64,000 bases of DNA from Enterococcus pallens ATCC BAA-351 (GCF_000407485.1 NZ_ASWD01000001.1:1-64000), one strand, 5' to 3'; positions 44,785 through 53,218 are shown, counted from the stretch's first letter. Notes: generated by a model from the letters alone, not told the origin. Numbers and translations: made by a program.

Positions 44785-44820
44785 ATTGCAGCGCAAACGG
44801 ATTGTGCTGCAATTTTTTTG
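44785..44820 (+). terminator. Terminator downstream of the alcohol dehydrogenase region
   Basis: ATTGCAGC-G-CAA pairs with TTG-T-GCTGCAAT (12-bp stem with one G-U, 5-base loop), followed by TTTTTTTG. The following 44821-45060 stretch shows no gene. Confidence 0.93.
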
Positions 44821-45122
44821 TTTTACTTACAAAACTGTAGTTGCCAATCGGATCTGTCACAGGGAATGACCGATTCTTATAAATAAATGATGCTATACTA
44901 AATACTCTTTTGTAATGGTTCATTTTGAAATCCGCTATTTATCTGTTTGAGAACAAAAGAAACAGCTACTTATTTGGCTTGAGACTCAATTAGGCCATTC
45001 AATCCTGCAATCCTTGTCGGTTTGAAGAAAAAATGCTACTTAAATAATCCCTTACTCATAACAGAGGTGCCGCGCGAACACCTCAGTAAAGCACCGTTTA
45101 AGACGGTGACTGTGAGTAGAGC

Positions 45123-45239
45123 TTATTTCTTGTGGTGTCGATCAATGGTAATGATCAAGGTGGCAAAGGCAATCGCCAATGTCAACGCCTGATACACAGT
45201 CATGGCGGAAGTCCCTTTCCTAGGATGAACATAAAGCAT
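45123..45239 (-). CDS. Holin-like small membrane toxin (copy 2)
   Basis: A 38-aa peptide identical to the one at 6576-6692, with synonymous DNA differences. One hydrophobic segment plus DRHHKK tail; AAGGAG just before the first ATG. Here it follows the poly-lysine DUF2922 gene by about 95 bases with no intron, so it is the last gene of the five-gene operon. Beyond the stop, a GAGGTG/CACCTC hairpin (45065-45085) is conserved with copy 1. By analogy with TxpA-RatA-type systems an antisense RNA from the plus strand could overlap this 3' end, but no promoter for it is proven. Confidence 0.75.
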   Translation of the reverse strand: MLYVHPRKGTSAMTVYQALTLAIAFATLIITIDRHHKK

Positions 45240-45333
45240 CACTCCTTTCTTAGAGCTCAGCCACCGCCATAAACACTGCTAAGTCAGATCATCACCCCCT
45301 TTACGTACCACAAGGACAGGGTGGGAAATCAAG

Positions 45334-46029
45334 CTAACGCTTTTTCTTTTTGCCTTTTTTCTTTTTCTTCTGGGCCTCATGATAGGCTCGGATTCGATCT
45401 ACCTGGGCTTTTCGCGGATTCACAGGTTTCTGGACCGTGGGACTATCCGATTTTGACGACTCAGAATCAGCTGCTACAGTTTCTAATTGTTGGGCAGATG
45501 TGCTTGGAATCATAGAATTCTTCTTGGCTTGCTCAACAACAGCTGTTAGTGATTCAGGGTTTGTGACAGGAGCTTTCAAAGAAGATGGAGCTACCATCGG
45601 TTTCTTTTCGATAGAGTTCATTGTTTCTGTTGCTGGAACAGCTGCTTTAATTGCTTTTGGTGCAGTTGCTTCTTCAGCTGAAATTTCTTCTACTACGATT
45701 TTTGCTTCATTTACAACTGGCATTTCAGAGACTTGGGCTTCTTCTTCAGAAACTATATGTGCCGAAAAGATATTGTTGGGATCAGCGACATAGGCTTCTG
45801 GTGTTGGTTTTGATAAATCAAAAAGCGGTGTTTCAATGGTTTCAACGAATTTCGCTGAAACGACTTTACAAAATTGACGAATACCATATTTTTCAAATAA
45901 GTGGATGGTAGTCATAGCTTCTAAGGCTTCTTTAATTGCCTCTGGGCTTTTGTTTGGATCTGGATCATTGAAGCTCCAGCTGTGGTTTTTGCCTGCGGCA
46001 TTTTCAAATACGGCTGCTAGTTTTAACAT
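45334..46029 (-). CDS. DUF2922 protein with poly-lysine tail (copy 2)
   Basis: A 231-aa copy of the protein at 9616. The DUF2922 head (1-72) and the basic RIRAYHEAQKKKKK-type tail are nearly unchanged. The Ala/Val/Glu-rich linker is 6 residues longer and more diverged (EEISAEEATAPKAIKAA), which suggests relaxed constraint there. AAAGGAG precedes the ATG. Cytoplasmic; unknown function. Confidence 0.8.
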   Translation of the reverse strand: MLKLAAVFENAAGKNHSWSFNDPDPNKSPEAIKEALEAMTTIHLFEKYGIRQFCKVVSAKFVETIETPLFDLSKPTPEAYVADPNNIFSAHIVSEEEAQVSEMPVVNEAKIVVEEISAEEATAPKAIKAAVPATETMNSIEKKPMVAPSSLKAPVTNPESLTAVVEQAKKNSMIPSTSAQQLETVAADSESSKSDSPTVQKPVNPRKAQVDRIRAYHEAQKKKKKGKKKKR

Positions 46030-46056
46030 ATTTTTTTCTCTCCTTTATTTGTTCTC

Positions 46057-46440
46057 TCAGGAACTTTCTAGTGTAGTAATTTCATGTGCGACAACGGTTG
46101 ACGGGACGACGGACATTAATTCAGTAGTGACATGTTCAGGTGGAAAACACCGAGCTGACAGGATCTTCCACTCTTTTTCATTGAAATATTCTCTAAAGAA
46201 ATAGAAGTAACGGAGCAGCGCACGAGTGCTTTTGTTATTGGCAAACAGATGCTTTACCAAGTCCTGCAGGAACAATTCAAAATCAGACTCGCCTAACATG
46301 TGGCGAACTTTCATGGCTAGTAATAGCTGAATTGTTACTGAGCTATCACGAGTTTCTTGATAGTAGTGAACAATTTGTTCTTCGAGTTTATGGCGTTTCA
46401 AATGAAACAGCTGATATTGAGTAAAGGGCTGTTCAGTCAT
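46057..46440 (-). CDS. Unknown 127-aa protein of the DUF1659/DUF2922 operon (copy 2)
   Basis: Same length as the copy at 10322, with about a dozen substitutions, mostly conservative (for instance RALLRYFYFFREYFNEKEWK). Helical, soluble, no known domain recognised. AAAGGAGG precedes the ATG. Retained intact in both copies, so both are presumably used. Confidence 0.75.
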   Translation of the reverse strand: MTEQPFTQYQLFHLKRHKLEEQIVHYYQETRDSSVTIQLLLAMKVRHMLGESDFELFLQDLVKHLFANNKSTRALLRYFYFFREYFNEKEWKILSARCFPPEHVTTELMSVVPSTVVAHEITTLESS

Positions 46441-46461
46441 TGGTAGTTTCCTCCTTTAGCT

Positions 46462-46483
46462 CCCGCGACTTTGTAGCCGCGGG
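46462..46483 (-). other. Conserved intergenic hairpin in the operon (copy 2)
   Basis: CCCGCG pairs with CGCGGG around an ACTTTGTAGC loop region, at the same place as the hairpin at 10727-10749. Confidence 0.55.
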
Positions 46484-46495
46484 GCAATTTAGTAA

Positions 46496-46714
46496 TTAAA
46501 AGATTGGTGTTTCTTGAGTAGTGACAAATTCTGCACTCTCTACTGAGAAAAACTGGCGGATGCCGTCTTTTTTGAATAAGTTTAGAGTAGTTAATTCTTC
46601 TAAAGTTGCTTTGATTTCTGCTGGAGTCTTGGTAGTATCTGGTTCGTTATACCTCCAGGTTTGGACTTTATCGGCTTCGGTTTTGAAGCGGACAAGCAAT
46701 TTTGTTTCTGGCAT
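46496..46714 (-). CDS. DUF2922 family protein (copy 2)
   Basis: 72 aa, differing from the copy at 10762 at only a few positions (for example DKVQTWRYNEP, ATLEELTT, TTQETPIF). AAGGAGG precedes the ATG, 14 bases from the DUF1659 gene. The paralogous relation to the first 72 residues of the poly-lysine protein is clear. Confidence 0.85.
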   Translation of the reverse strand: MPETKLLVRFKTEADKVQTWRYNEPDTTKTPAEIKATLEELTTLNLFKKDGIRQFFSVESAEFVTTQETPIF

Positions 46715-46728
46715 AGGTTCCTCCTTGA

Positions 46729-46938
46729 TTAGTATTTAGTAACACGAGTTTGGTTAGTGACGATTACACTGTCTAAGCCGCTGCCGTCTCCGGCTAAGTC
46801 AGCCATGACTTCACCTAATTTAGTAATGTCGGCTTCGGCTAGGTTAGTGATGACGTTGCTGAAGTTTACTTTCTTTTGTTTGTCTTTGCCTGCTTGTTCG
46901 ATTTGTACCTGTAATTTTGTGCCTAATTGTTGAATCAT
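46729..46938 (-). CDS. DUF1659 family protein (copy 2)
   Basis: 69 aa from ATG 46938, 7-8 bases after AGGAGG. The longer upstream frame to 47190 crosses the promoter and boxes and is not coding. Differs from copy 1 at a handful of residues (IEQAGKD, NVITNLAE). First gene of the operon. Confidence 0.85.
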   Translation of the reverse strand: MIQQLGTKLQVQIEQAGKDKQKKVNFSNVITNLAEADITKLGEVMADLAGDGSGLDSVIVTNQTRVTKY

Positions 46939-46993
46939 TGAAATTTCCTCCTGTGGAATAATTTTTTTGTTCCGGCCGGTGACTAAACAATAA

Positions 46994-47129
46994 AACATAG
47001 GAATAAAAAAACAAAACAGCAATGTTTCCCAAAAGGGGTCAATGTTTCCAAAGGTAAAAAGTACTGTGCGATTAAATCGACATTCTTGTTTGCCGACTTG
47101 GAAACATTGGGGGTGTTTTGGAAACATTG
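46994..47129 (-). promoter_or_regulatory. Operon promoter with two converging pairs of CAATGTTTCC boxes (copy 2)
   Basis: Boxes at 47020-47029 and 47040-47049 (CAATGTTTCC) and at 47100-47109 and 47120-47129 (GGAAACATTG), each pair at exactly 20 bp. Minus-strand -35 TTGCTG (47017-47022), 17-bp spacer, -10 TATGTT (46994-46999). All four boxes and the promoter hexamers are unchanged from copy 1 while bases between them vary, which supports function. Confidence 0.75.
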
Positions 47130-47263
47130 TTATTTTTCGCTGAGTAGGTGATAAAGCTTGATTTAAAGCTGATTTCACCTGTTTTACCAAAAGGAGAAAT
47201 TCGAAAACCGCATTTAAAATAACGAGAGTTAAATGATATATTCCCTCGGATTATCAGTTGGAA

Positions 47264-47301
47264 GTAAAAAAAGCACCCATTCTTTTCGTTAGAATGGGTG
47301 C
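47264..47301 (-). terminator. Terminator of the ComK-like pair
   Basis: GCACCCATTCT (47273-47283) pairs with AGAATGGGTGC (47291-47301). On the minus strand a T-run follows. It isolates the regulators from the operon promoter just downstream. Confidence 0.9.
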
Positions 47302-47319
47302 AATTAATCGTTTATCTAA

Positions 47320-48036
47320 TTAGCTGTCTATTTCAGGAGGTTCACCATAAAGAGATTCATGCCAAAGCAAATGTTCCTCCAGCTTGTATTGTTTTGAAAA
47401 TTCACCAGAAGTTAACAGCCAATCCTGCAGCAGTTCTTGTTTATTTAAAATCCGACCAAAAGGGGTGCCAGGAATTGACACGTAACTTAGCGGATGTCCT
47501 TCAGCCTTCATAAAGATAGAATAGTCCTGACGATAGGTCGCCAAGGAATAAACCGCCTTGTTCGCTAGGGCGATCAATGACTTCTTTACAACCGATAGCT
47601 TTAAAGCAAGGCCGTTGGTTAATACGACTGTCGTATAGCTGCCTTTCTCTGTTGCATCAAAAATAGTCAAGGGGTTCAGCCAAGTCGATTCCTCAGGTCT
47701 AGTAATCGGAAACAAGGCAAAATGAGCATTCACAATCGGCACTTTTTGAGAAGGCAGGCCCTTTAAGGATTTGCAGGTTCGCCGCATCAGCTGATAATCC
47801 ATCAACCGATGGGTGGCAAAAAATCGCTCGATCATTTCCAACGGTTCCTCATCCACTAAATAGGCCTGATGATCCTGTATAACCAGAGAGCCATTGTTCC
47901 TTGGTATAGGACAGACTAAATGAATTTCTTCCATATTCCAATAATTGAACATAGGAGTGGTATCTAAAAAATACTCCCAATCCTCCGACATTCCTTCACC
48001 TAAAACTTTTCCTTCAAATTCACGCTTCTTACTCAT
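47320..48036 (-). CDS. ComK-family transcription regulator 1
   Basis: 238 aa from ATG 48036 (TAGGAG 8 bases ahead; the TTG at 48054 lies before the ribosome site). The region from about 50 to 165 aligns with Bacillus ComK: GSLVIQDHQAYLVDEEPLEM (ComK: YVNMKPLQIVDR), SLKGLPSQKVPI (ComK KISHKPPI), FALFPITRPEESTWLNPLTI (ComK FLFPTLSSTRPQCGWISHVHV) and TNGLALKLSVV (ComK SNGKTMELPIS). ComK is the competence activator that binds paired AT-boxes as a tetramer. The C-terminus is longer than in ComK (192 aa). Second of two tandem paralogues. The paired boxes 200 bases downstream are its likely target. Family call from remembered sequence, not a search. Confidence 0.72.
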   Translation of the reverse strand: MSKKREFEGKVLGEGMSEDWEYFLDTTPMFNYWNMEEIHLVCPIPRNNGSLVIQDHQAYLVDEEPLEMIERFFATHRLMDYQLMRRTCKSLKGLPSQKVPIVNAHFALFPITRPEESTWLNPLTIFDATEKGSYTTVVLTNGLALKLSVVKKSLIALANKAVYSLATYRQDYSIFMKAEGHPLSYVSIPGTPFGRILNKQELLQDWLLTSGEFSKQYKLEEHLLWHESLYGEPPEIDS

Positions 48037-48081
48037 GACAATCACTCCTATCAACCGGTATGTAGTGCTTTGTTTGAAACT

Positions 48082-48783
48082 CTAAGCTGTGATCACACAG
48101 GGGGAGGGTGGCACAAATTTGTTTTCCATAAAACCCAGGAATGAAGAATGACCAGGAGACAGTAAGGACTTCTTTATCAAATGAGAATCCTTTTCCGATA
48201 GGAGTGAACCAATCAACGTCAGCTGTTTTTTCAAATAGTGGTGAAAGGGGGTATCTAAAAGACGAAGAGACCCAAGTAAATAGTGATCATTAGATCGATG
48301 CAGGGCAAACGTACAAGCAGTTTCAACCGCCAATCGTAAGAAAACCTGGCAATCAATGGATACATCCAAGAGTAACCCATTGTCCAATTCAACTAAAACG
48401 CCTTCATTTCCACAATATAGCTGATAAATATGCAAAGGATTCACCCAAAGGACGCCTTCCGAATGGGGAACAGCACTTAAACAAAATGTTGAAGTCACCA
48501 AAGAGACCGTTCCAGACGAGGACGGTTGCAACTCCGCATTCACAAAACGATGGATAGTTAACCATTTCTGGACCATTTCACGCGGCTTCTCCTCTGTACT
48601 AAAGACACCAGAATCCTTCACCACTAATGTACCTAAATCACAAGGCATAGAGACCAATGCTGTTATTTCACCTAAGTCGTAATAGTTCAGTGGTGAGGCT
48701 GCCTCACAGATATAAACCCAATCTTCAGATAATGTCTCCCCTCTAAGAACTCTCTCCTTCAATAACCAATCATACGTTTTCAT
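48082..48783 (-). CDS. ComK-family transcription regulator 2
   Basis: 233 aa from ATG 48783, 11 bases after GAGGAGG; an ATG at 48825 has no ribosome site. Paralogue of the next gene (LSEDWVYICEAASPLNYYDL versus MSEDWEYFLDTTPMFNYWNM; REMVQKWLTIHRFVNAELQP versus LEMIERFFATHRLMDYQLMR). ComK landmarks are weaker but present: GTVSLVTSTFCLSAVPHSEG, VLWVNPLHIY, LDNGLLLDVSI. The two genes are 45 bases apart and share the promoter at 48821. Two unequal ComK proteins could act as a heteromer or as activator and modulator (inference). Confidence 0.68.
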   Translation of the reverse strand: MKTYDWLLKERVLRGETLSEDWVYICEAASPLNYYDLGEITALVSMPCDLGTLVVKDSGVFSTEEKPREMVQKWLTIHRFVNAELQPSSSGTVSLVTSTFCLSAVPHSEGVLWVNPLHIYQLYCGNEGVLVELDNGLLLDVSIDCQVFLRLAVETACTFALHRSNDHYLLGSLRLLDTPFHHYLKKQLTLIGSLLSEKDSHLIKKSLLSPGHSSFLGFMENKFVPPSPCVITA

Positions 48784-48820
48784 TTTCAAACTTACCTCCT
48801 CAATATGTGTTACATCAACA

Positions 48821-48848
48821 ATCATACTACATAAAAAAATGTTGTAAA
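48821..48848 (-). promoter_or_regulatory. Promoter of the ComK-like genes
   Basis: Minus-strand TTTACA (48843-48848), a 16-bp spacer, TATGAT (48821-48826), 38 bases ahead of the ATG at 48783. Confidence 0.6.
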
Positions 48849-49339
48849 TAGCCTTTTTTTTAGGAAAATGTGAAAAATAACACGATTAAAAAGAATGGGT
48901 AAGTTTTTTTGGCATTAATTATTTGAGAAAAATACCTTGTAATATGTCGGGGATGAAATAATCGTTTGTTATATCGATAGAATCGTGTAATTTTCTGAAT
49001 GTTCAGTAATTAGGGTGAAATTATAAAAGAAAAATAATGGATCTCAAAGAAAATCCATATTTAGAACGTAATTTATTTACTGATAAAGGACGAATAAGAA
49101 ATAATTTACGTAAATGAGTTTAAAAAAATATTAAGGAAGAAGGATGATACCTGATAGGAAGATAAAAGAAGAAAATTCAGCGAAGAAGAATCCGAAACAG
49201 CGGGGAACAAACGTCGCCTATGAAATGGTAAACGAATCTTATAAATAACGAATGTATAAAATTTTGCGGATAGGTAATTCGCAGTGGTTATTCTTATTCA
49301 TAGAAATGGATAGGTAGAATAACTCCTGTTATATAAGTG
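48849..49339. other. AT-rich spacer without gene
   Basis: No supported ORF, RNA or repeat. Very AT-rich sequence between the ComK-like promoter and the terminator at 49340-49375. Confidence 0.5.
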
Positions 49340-49375
49340 AAAAAGAGACCTTACTCGCAATTGATGAGTAAGGTC
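49340..49375 (-). terminator. Minus-strand terminator left of the recombinase segment
   Basis: GACCTTACTC (49347-49356) pairs with GAGTAAGGTC (49366-49375). On the minus strand TCTTTTTC follows. No gene reads into it from the right in the present arrangement, except any transcript leaving the recombinase segment leftward. Confidence 0.8.
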
Positions 49376-49486
49376 AACTAAGGTAAAAATATTTGAATAG
49401 AAAAACGCAAATAATTTTTTTAAGCTATTGATCAGTAAGAGGAAATTTGCTAGATTTAACGTTGCCGTTTTCAAAAATGCTTTGAA

Positions 49487-49512
49487 GATTCTTTCCTGTT
49501 TGACCATAAAAC
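49487..49512 (-). repeat. Left 26-bp inverted repeat flanking the recombinase
   Basis: The reverse complement of this stretch is identical over 26 bases to 51164-51189 (GTTTTATGGTCAAACAGGAA then AGAATC). Inside it TGTTT-TATGGTC-AAACA has arms around a 7-base centre, like a tyrosine recombinase core site. Confidence 0.85.
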
Positions 49513-49764
49513 ACGAAAATCTTCGATATATATTTTTATATTATTGAATCGGCGTGTTTGCTGGAGGAAATCTTCATTTCGTAATTATTGTAAAATATTC
49601 AAACGAATAAATCAATAGTTAGATTAAAATTATGTGATAATAATTTTTGGAAGAGGAAATTTAGCTATTCAAAGTGAAATTAATGAAGAAAATTAGGCTT
49701 GAAATTGGTCTTTTTCAAGTCGTCAGAATGAATCGTCAACTATAGAAAAGGGGAATGTTATCTT

Positions 49765-50880
49765 ATGGCACGAACAGGTGAAAATATTTATCACCGCAAA
49801 GATCTTCGGTGGGAGGGGCGCTACAAAAAAGGCCGCAAGGCGGATGGCTCAATTAGGTATGGTTACGTGTACGGCAAGTCCTATGAAGAAGTCAAAGAAA
49901 AACTAGGACCGTTACGCAGACATGCCCAAATCACACTGGAACTCTACGGAAAAAGCGTAGTGGAATACGATGAATGGAGTCAAACTTGGCTGGCAGAACA
50001 ACAAAAAGTGGTGAAACCAGCTACTTATTCCAGTTATCTAAGCAAACTCAGAAAATATATCTGGCCACATATTGGAAAAATGGCATTGTATGAATTAGAT
50101 GAGGCTACCATTCATCAAATGATTCAAGGATGGATTCAAGCTGGATTGTCATTAAGTAGTATAAAAGTGATCTTTCGTATCGTAAAGCAATCTTTAAAGT
50201 TTGCGATCCAAAAAGAATTATTGCAGAAGAACCCATGTGAATGGATTCAATTGCCTAAAGGGCCGAAAGAAAAAGTCCATGCATTGACATCCAACGAACA
50301 ACAACGTTTAGAAAAGGTAGTCTCTAGCGAGAAAGATCTGCGAGCAAAAGCGGTCATCTTAGCTATGGAGACCGGCATGCGGATTGGTGAAATTGCTGGT
50401 TTAAAATGGGAGGCAGTTGATCTGGATAGGCGGTTAATCAAAGTAAATCATACCTATCAGCGAATACTGTCTGAAGCCGGAGACAAAACAATATTACACT
50501 TGGGACCGCCGAAATCAGAGTCCTCTCATCGGGTGATTCCTATGACAAGCAAACTTCATCAGTTATTGTCTGGTCTAAAGAAAGAAGCAAACTCAGACTT
50601 TGTTTTCTCGGTAAAACAGAAGCCTTGTGAACCAAGACTATTAACCTATCATTTCCATCGTGTACGTAAAAAAGCCAAGCTGGAGGACATTCACTTCCAT
50701 CAACTTCGACATACATTTGCGACCCGTTGCTTGGAAGCTTCAGGGGATACCTTAAATGTCAGCTTCTTGCTAGGGCATGACACGCCACAACTGACCGCAG
50801 CGGTTTACTTTGATTCCATCGTTGAAAAACGAATCGCCGTGATTGGTTTAATGGAAAAAGCACAACAAAACATCGCATAA
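49765..50880 (+). CDS. Tyrosine recombinase/integrase
   Basis: A 371-aa phage-type integrase. An N-terminal arm-binding part (1-60, with GENIYHRKDLRWEGRYKKGR) resembles AP2-like integrase N-domains. A SAM-like core-binding domain follows (about 65-165), then the catalytic domain with Arg I in METGMRIGEIAGLKWEAVD, HxLR in HFHQLRHTFATRCLE, the LLGH motif, and the Tyr nucleophile in TAAVYFDSI. AAAGGGG precedes the ATG. The gene lies between perfect 26-bp inverted repeats (49487 and 51164) and directly upstream of the WxL operon, which fits a DNA-inverting enzyme better than a prophage integrase; no phage or ICE genes adjoin it. Confidence 0.9.
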   Translation: MARTGENIYHRKDLRWEGRYKKGRKADGSIRYGYVYGKSYEEVKEKLGPLRRHAQITLELYGKSVVEYDEWSQTWLAEQQKVVKPATYSSYLSKLRKYIWPHIGKMALYELDEATIHQMIQGWIQAGLSLSSIKVIFRIVKQSLKFAIQKELLQKNPCEWIQLPKGPKEKVHALTSNEQQRLEKVVSSEKDLRAKAVILAMETGMRIGEIAGLKWEAVDLDRRLIKVNHTYQRILSEAGDKTILHLGPPKSESSHRVIPMTSKLHQLLSGLKKEANSDFVFSVKQKPCEPRLLTYHFHRVRKKAKLEDIHFHQLRHTFATRCLEASGDTLNVSFLLGHDTPQLTAAVYFDSIVEKRIAVIGLMEKAQQNIA

Positions 50881-51446
50881 TTGATAAGAAACCGTTTTCA
50901 AAAAATGTTTTCGGTTGGGCTTATTCCCCCTTTTTTTCTTTTTTTCAGAGAAACCGGTTTCCTTGAAAAAGACTATAAAGAATCTCCAAAGTGCTCAAAA
51001 AAATCCTCTCTCGATGATTGAAATGGACTCCTTGAGAAAAAATTATTAATTTTCCGCGACTTTGATTGTTATTTATTTTGGGTAACAAAGAAGGAAAAGC
51101 CGTCATAAAAAGCCGTAGCGTATGACGAAGGCATGTGGATCTAAGGATTGACGTGTGAGTCCTGTTTTATGGTCAAACAGGAAAGAATCAGAACAAAACC
51201 AGTATAACATTTTTATCGTTTTTAATTAAAAATCGAATGAATGATTCGACTTATAACAAAGCCAGAATGAGTAAAGTCACGGTTTAATTTTAAAAAAGAC
51301 TTTTTGATTTTGGATGAGAATTTGGCTTTTCAAAAAAACGATGAATTTTGCAGAATTATTGATGGTTTATCATTTCGGTGTTCATTTGGTATCAAAATGA
51401 GAGCGTCATTTTCGATATAAGAATCTTTTAAAGGGGAGAAAATGTA
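50881..51446. other. Non-coding leader between recombinase and WxL operon
   Basis: No gene is visible. It contains the right inverted repeat (51164-51189), a short repeated GCCGTCATAAAAAGCCGTAG stretch near 51098, and candidate promoter pieces (TTGACG near 51149, TATAAC near 51203, TATAAG near 51416) that I could not join into one convincing promoter. ATG codons inside both inverted repeats open short frames, without ribosome sites. Confidence 0.5.
51164..51189 (+). repeat. Right 26-bp inverted repeat flanking the recombinase
   Basis: Identical, inverted, to 49487-49512. Here the local context completes CCTGTTT-TATGGTC-AAACAGG, a 7+7+7 palindromic core. 258 bases upstream of the WxL gene start. 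Confidence 0.85.
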
Positions 51447-52094
51447 ATGAAAAAGAAATTAGTAGTAGGATTAGTAACGAGTGCAAGTGTATTAGGTGTT
51501 TGTGTGGCTGGTGCGACGGCATTTGCAGCAGTAAAAGATACTCACGACACCAATGTAGGCATTGGATTCTCGGGACACACCACACCACCAGGATCAGATG
51601 ATTTAACTTTAAAATGGGCACCGATTAGCTTTGACTTTGGTAGTTCAAACACAGTCAATGCAGCAGCGCAGGCATTCAATGAAGATACAGGCGCTAAAAA
51701 ATACGTGGTAGTTAGTGATGCACGTACAACAGGCTCAGACAAGTGGGAATTAACAGCCAAATTAACACAGTTGACGAGTGGTTCTTCTACTCTAACAGGT
51801 GCAACGTTATCCTTTGATTCTGTGAAAAAAGGGTACGTAGGAACAGCTTCTCCAGAAACAGTAGGTTCAATTATTGCACCAACAGCACTTCATACGGCAA
51901 CAGTTACATCACCTACCCAAACCTTAACACCTGGAGCAGCAGCGGTGGTTGTGATGTCAGATGGAACCACTTCTTACAAGGGTGATACTGCTATGGAAAT
52001 GGACAACATCAAATTGAATGTACCTGGCGGTGTGGCAGCTGAAGGAAAACAATACAGCGGCAAACTGACTTGGTCATTGGATGATACTGTCTAA
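51447..52094 (+). CDS. WxL-domain surface protein
   Basis: A 215-aa secreted protein with signal peptide (MKKKLVVGLVTSASVLGVCV, cleavage near AFAAVKD). The mature part is a single WxL domain, with the proximal motif in DKWELTAKLTQL and the distal motif LTWSLDD at the C-terminus. VGIGFSGHT near the mature N-terminus resembles the VGIGFRTEQ of the LPXTG protein three genes on. WxL domains bind peptidoglycan non-covalently. AAAGGGGAG precedes the ATG. First gene of a canonical WxL locus whose proteins are thought to form a surface complex. Confidence 0.93.
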   Translation: MKKKLVVGLVTSASVLGVCVAGATAFAAVKDTHDTNVGIGFSGHTTPPGSDDLTLKWAPISFDFGSSNTVNAAAQAFNEDTGAKKYVVVSDARTTGSDKWELTAKLTQLTSGSSTLTGATLSFDSVKKGYVGTASPETVGSIIAPTALHTATVTSPTQTLTPGAAAVVVMSDGTTSYKGDTAMEMDNIKLNVPGGVAAEGKQYSGKLTWSLDDTV

Positions 52095-52166
52095 ACAAAT
52101 GAAAAACGAAGGAGGAGCAGGAGATCGTCTCCTCTCCCTCTTTTTTTCCTGTAGGAGGAACCAGTC

Positions 52167-53213
52167 ATGAAACAAATGTATAAAATTTTAATCAGCTTCA
52201 TCCTCCTAGGGTTCATCGGTTGTATTGTCCCTTTGCAGGCCCAGGCAGACGAAACCGGCGGCACTCCAGCAGGCTTTACGGTGGAGAGTGTGATTCCGGA
52301 AAACCAAGTGGATGTCACCAAAAGCTATTACTATTTGCAGGTAGAACCAGAGACAGAACAAGTCATTCAAGTAAAAGTCCGCAGTAAGCAAGAGGAACCT
52401 GTCACTGTGAAATTGGCGGTTCACGATGCGGTGAGCAGTTCAGTCGGAGCGATAAACTATGCCGAAGCCAAACCCAAGCTGGATGAAAGCTTAAAGCAGC
52501 CCATCACAGAACTAGTGAAAATTAACGATAACCTGAAGGAAATTACTGTGGCAGACTTTGAAGAAAAAATCGTGGAGTACACCATCAAAACACCGAAAGA
52601 GCCATTTGCCGGTGTGAAGTTAGGTTCCTTGCGTTTTGTGAAAAAAGACGATACCGAATCAGATAAGCAGCAATCCGGGGTGGTTCCTGAGTATGCCTAT
52701 GTGATTGCCATGATGTTGACCGAAGATAAAACGACCTTTAATCATGGAGCTGATCTAAAGCTGAAGGACGTTGATTTGAAGCTTTCCAATGGACGAAAAG
52801 TCGTGGCGGCGAACCTTCAGAATGACCAGCCGAAAGTCTTACAAGAGCTCAAGCTTCAAGGTCAGGTGAAACGAAAAGGTGAAAACGACGTCTTGGAAAA
52901 GTATGAGATGGAGGACTTCTCTGTCGCTCCAAATTCCAATTTTGATTTTGAAATTCCGTTAGGTATAGAGAGTTTTCGACCAGGGACCTATGTATTCACT
53001 GGTGAAGGGCAAGGCGATGGTCGAACCTGGAAGTGGGAGCAGGAGTTTACCATCGGTCAGGCGAAAGCAGACAAAGTCAATGAAGAAGCAGCCTATCAAT
53101 TACGAGTACCTGAGTGGGTGCCATGGGTAGCAGCAGGATTAGTACTTGCCCTGGCAGGAATAATCGGCGGCTTAGTTTACCGACAGAAACAATGGAACAA
53201 AGGGAGGAAGTGA
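52167..53213 (+). CDS. DUF916/DUF3324 membrane-anchored WxL-locus protein
   Basis: 348 aa: signal peptide (cleavage near AQADET, residue 28), a DUF916 N-terminal domain (GFTVESVIPENQVDVTKSYY, residues 30-155), a DUF3324 domain (about 170-300, with PNSNFDFEIPLG and PGTYVFTGEG), and a single C-terminal membrane helix (WVPWVAAGLVLALAGIIGGL) with a basic tail. In WxL loci this protein is proposed to bind both WxL proteins and the cell envelope. Coupled to the next gene by 5 bases. Confidence 0.93.
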   Translation: MKQMYKILISFILLGFIGCIVPLQAQADETGGTPAGFTVESVIPENQVDVTKSYYYLQVEPETEQVIQVKVRSKQEEPVTVKLAVHDAVSSSVGAINYAEAKPKLDESLKQPITELVKINDNLKEITVADFEEKIVEYTIKTPKEPFAGVKLGSLRFVKKDDTESDKQQSGVVPEYAYVIAMMLTEDKTTFNHGADLKLKDVDLKLSNGRKVVAANLQNDQPKVLQELKLQGQVKRKGENDVLEKYEMEDFSVAPNSNFDFEIPLGIESFRPGTYVFTGEGQGDGRTWKWEQEFTIGQAKADKVNEEAAYQLRVPEWVPWVAAGLVLALAGIIGGLVYRQKQWNKGRK

Positions 53214-53218
53214 GGGAT

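Noticed and set aside
46729-47190. Long 153-aa reading of the DUF1659 gene
   Set aside because: The extra N-terminus covers the promoter and all four boxes; the 69-aa start has the ribosome site and matches copy 1 in length.
49298-49507. 69-aa minus-strand frame starting inside the left inverted repeat
   Set aside because: No ribosome site, very AT-rich low-complexity composition, and it runs through a clear minus-strand terminator. The matching ATG in the right repeat opens only 12 codons.
49765-50880. Prophage or ICE integrase with attachment sites
   Set aside because: The flanking repeats are inverted, not direct, and no phage or conjugation genes lie nearby.
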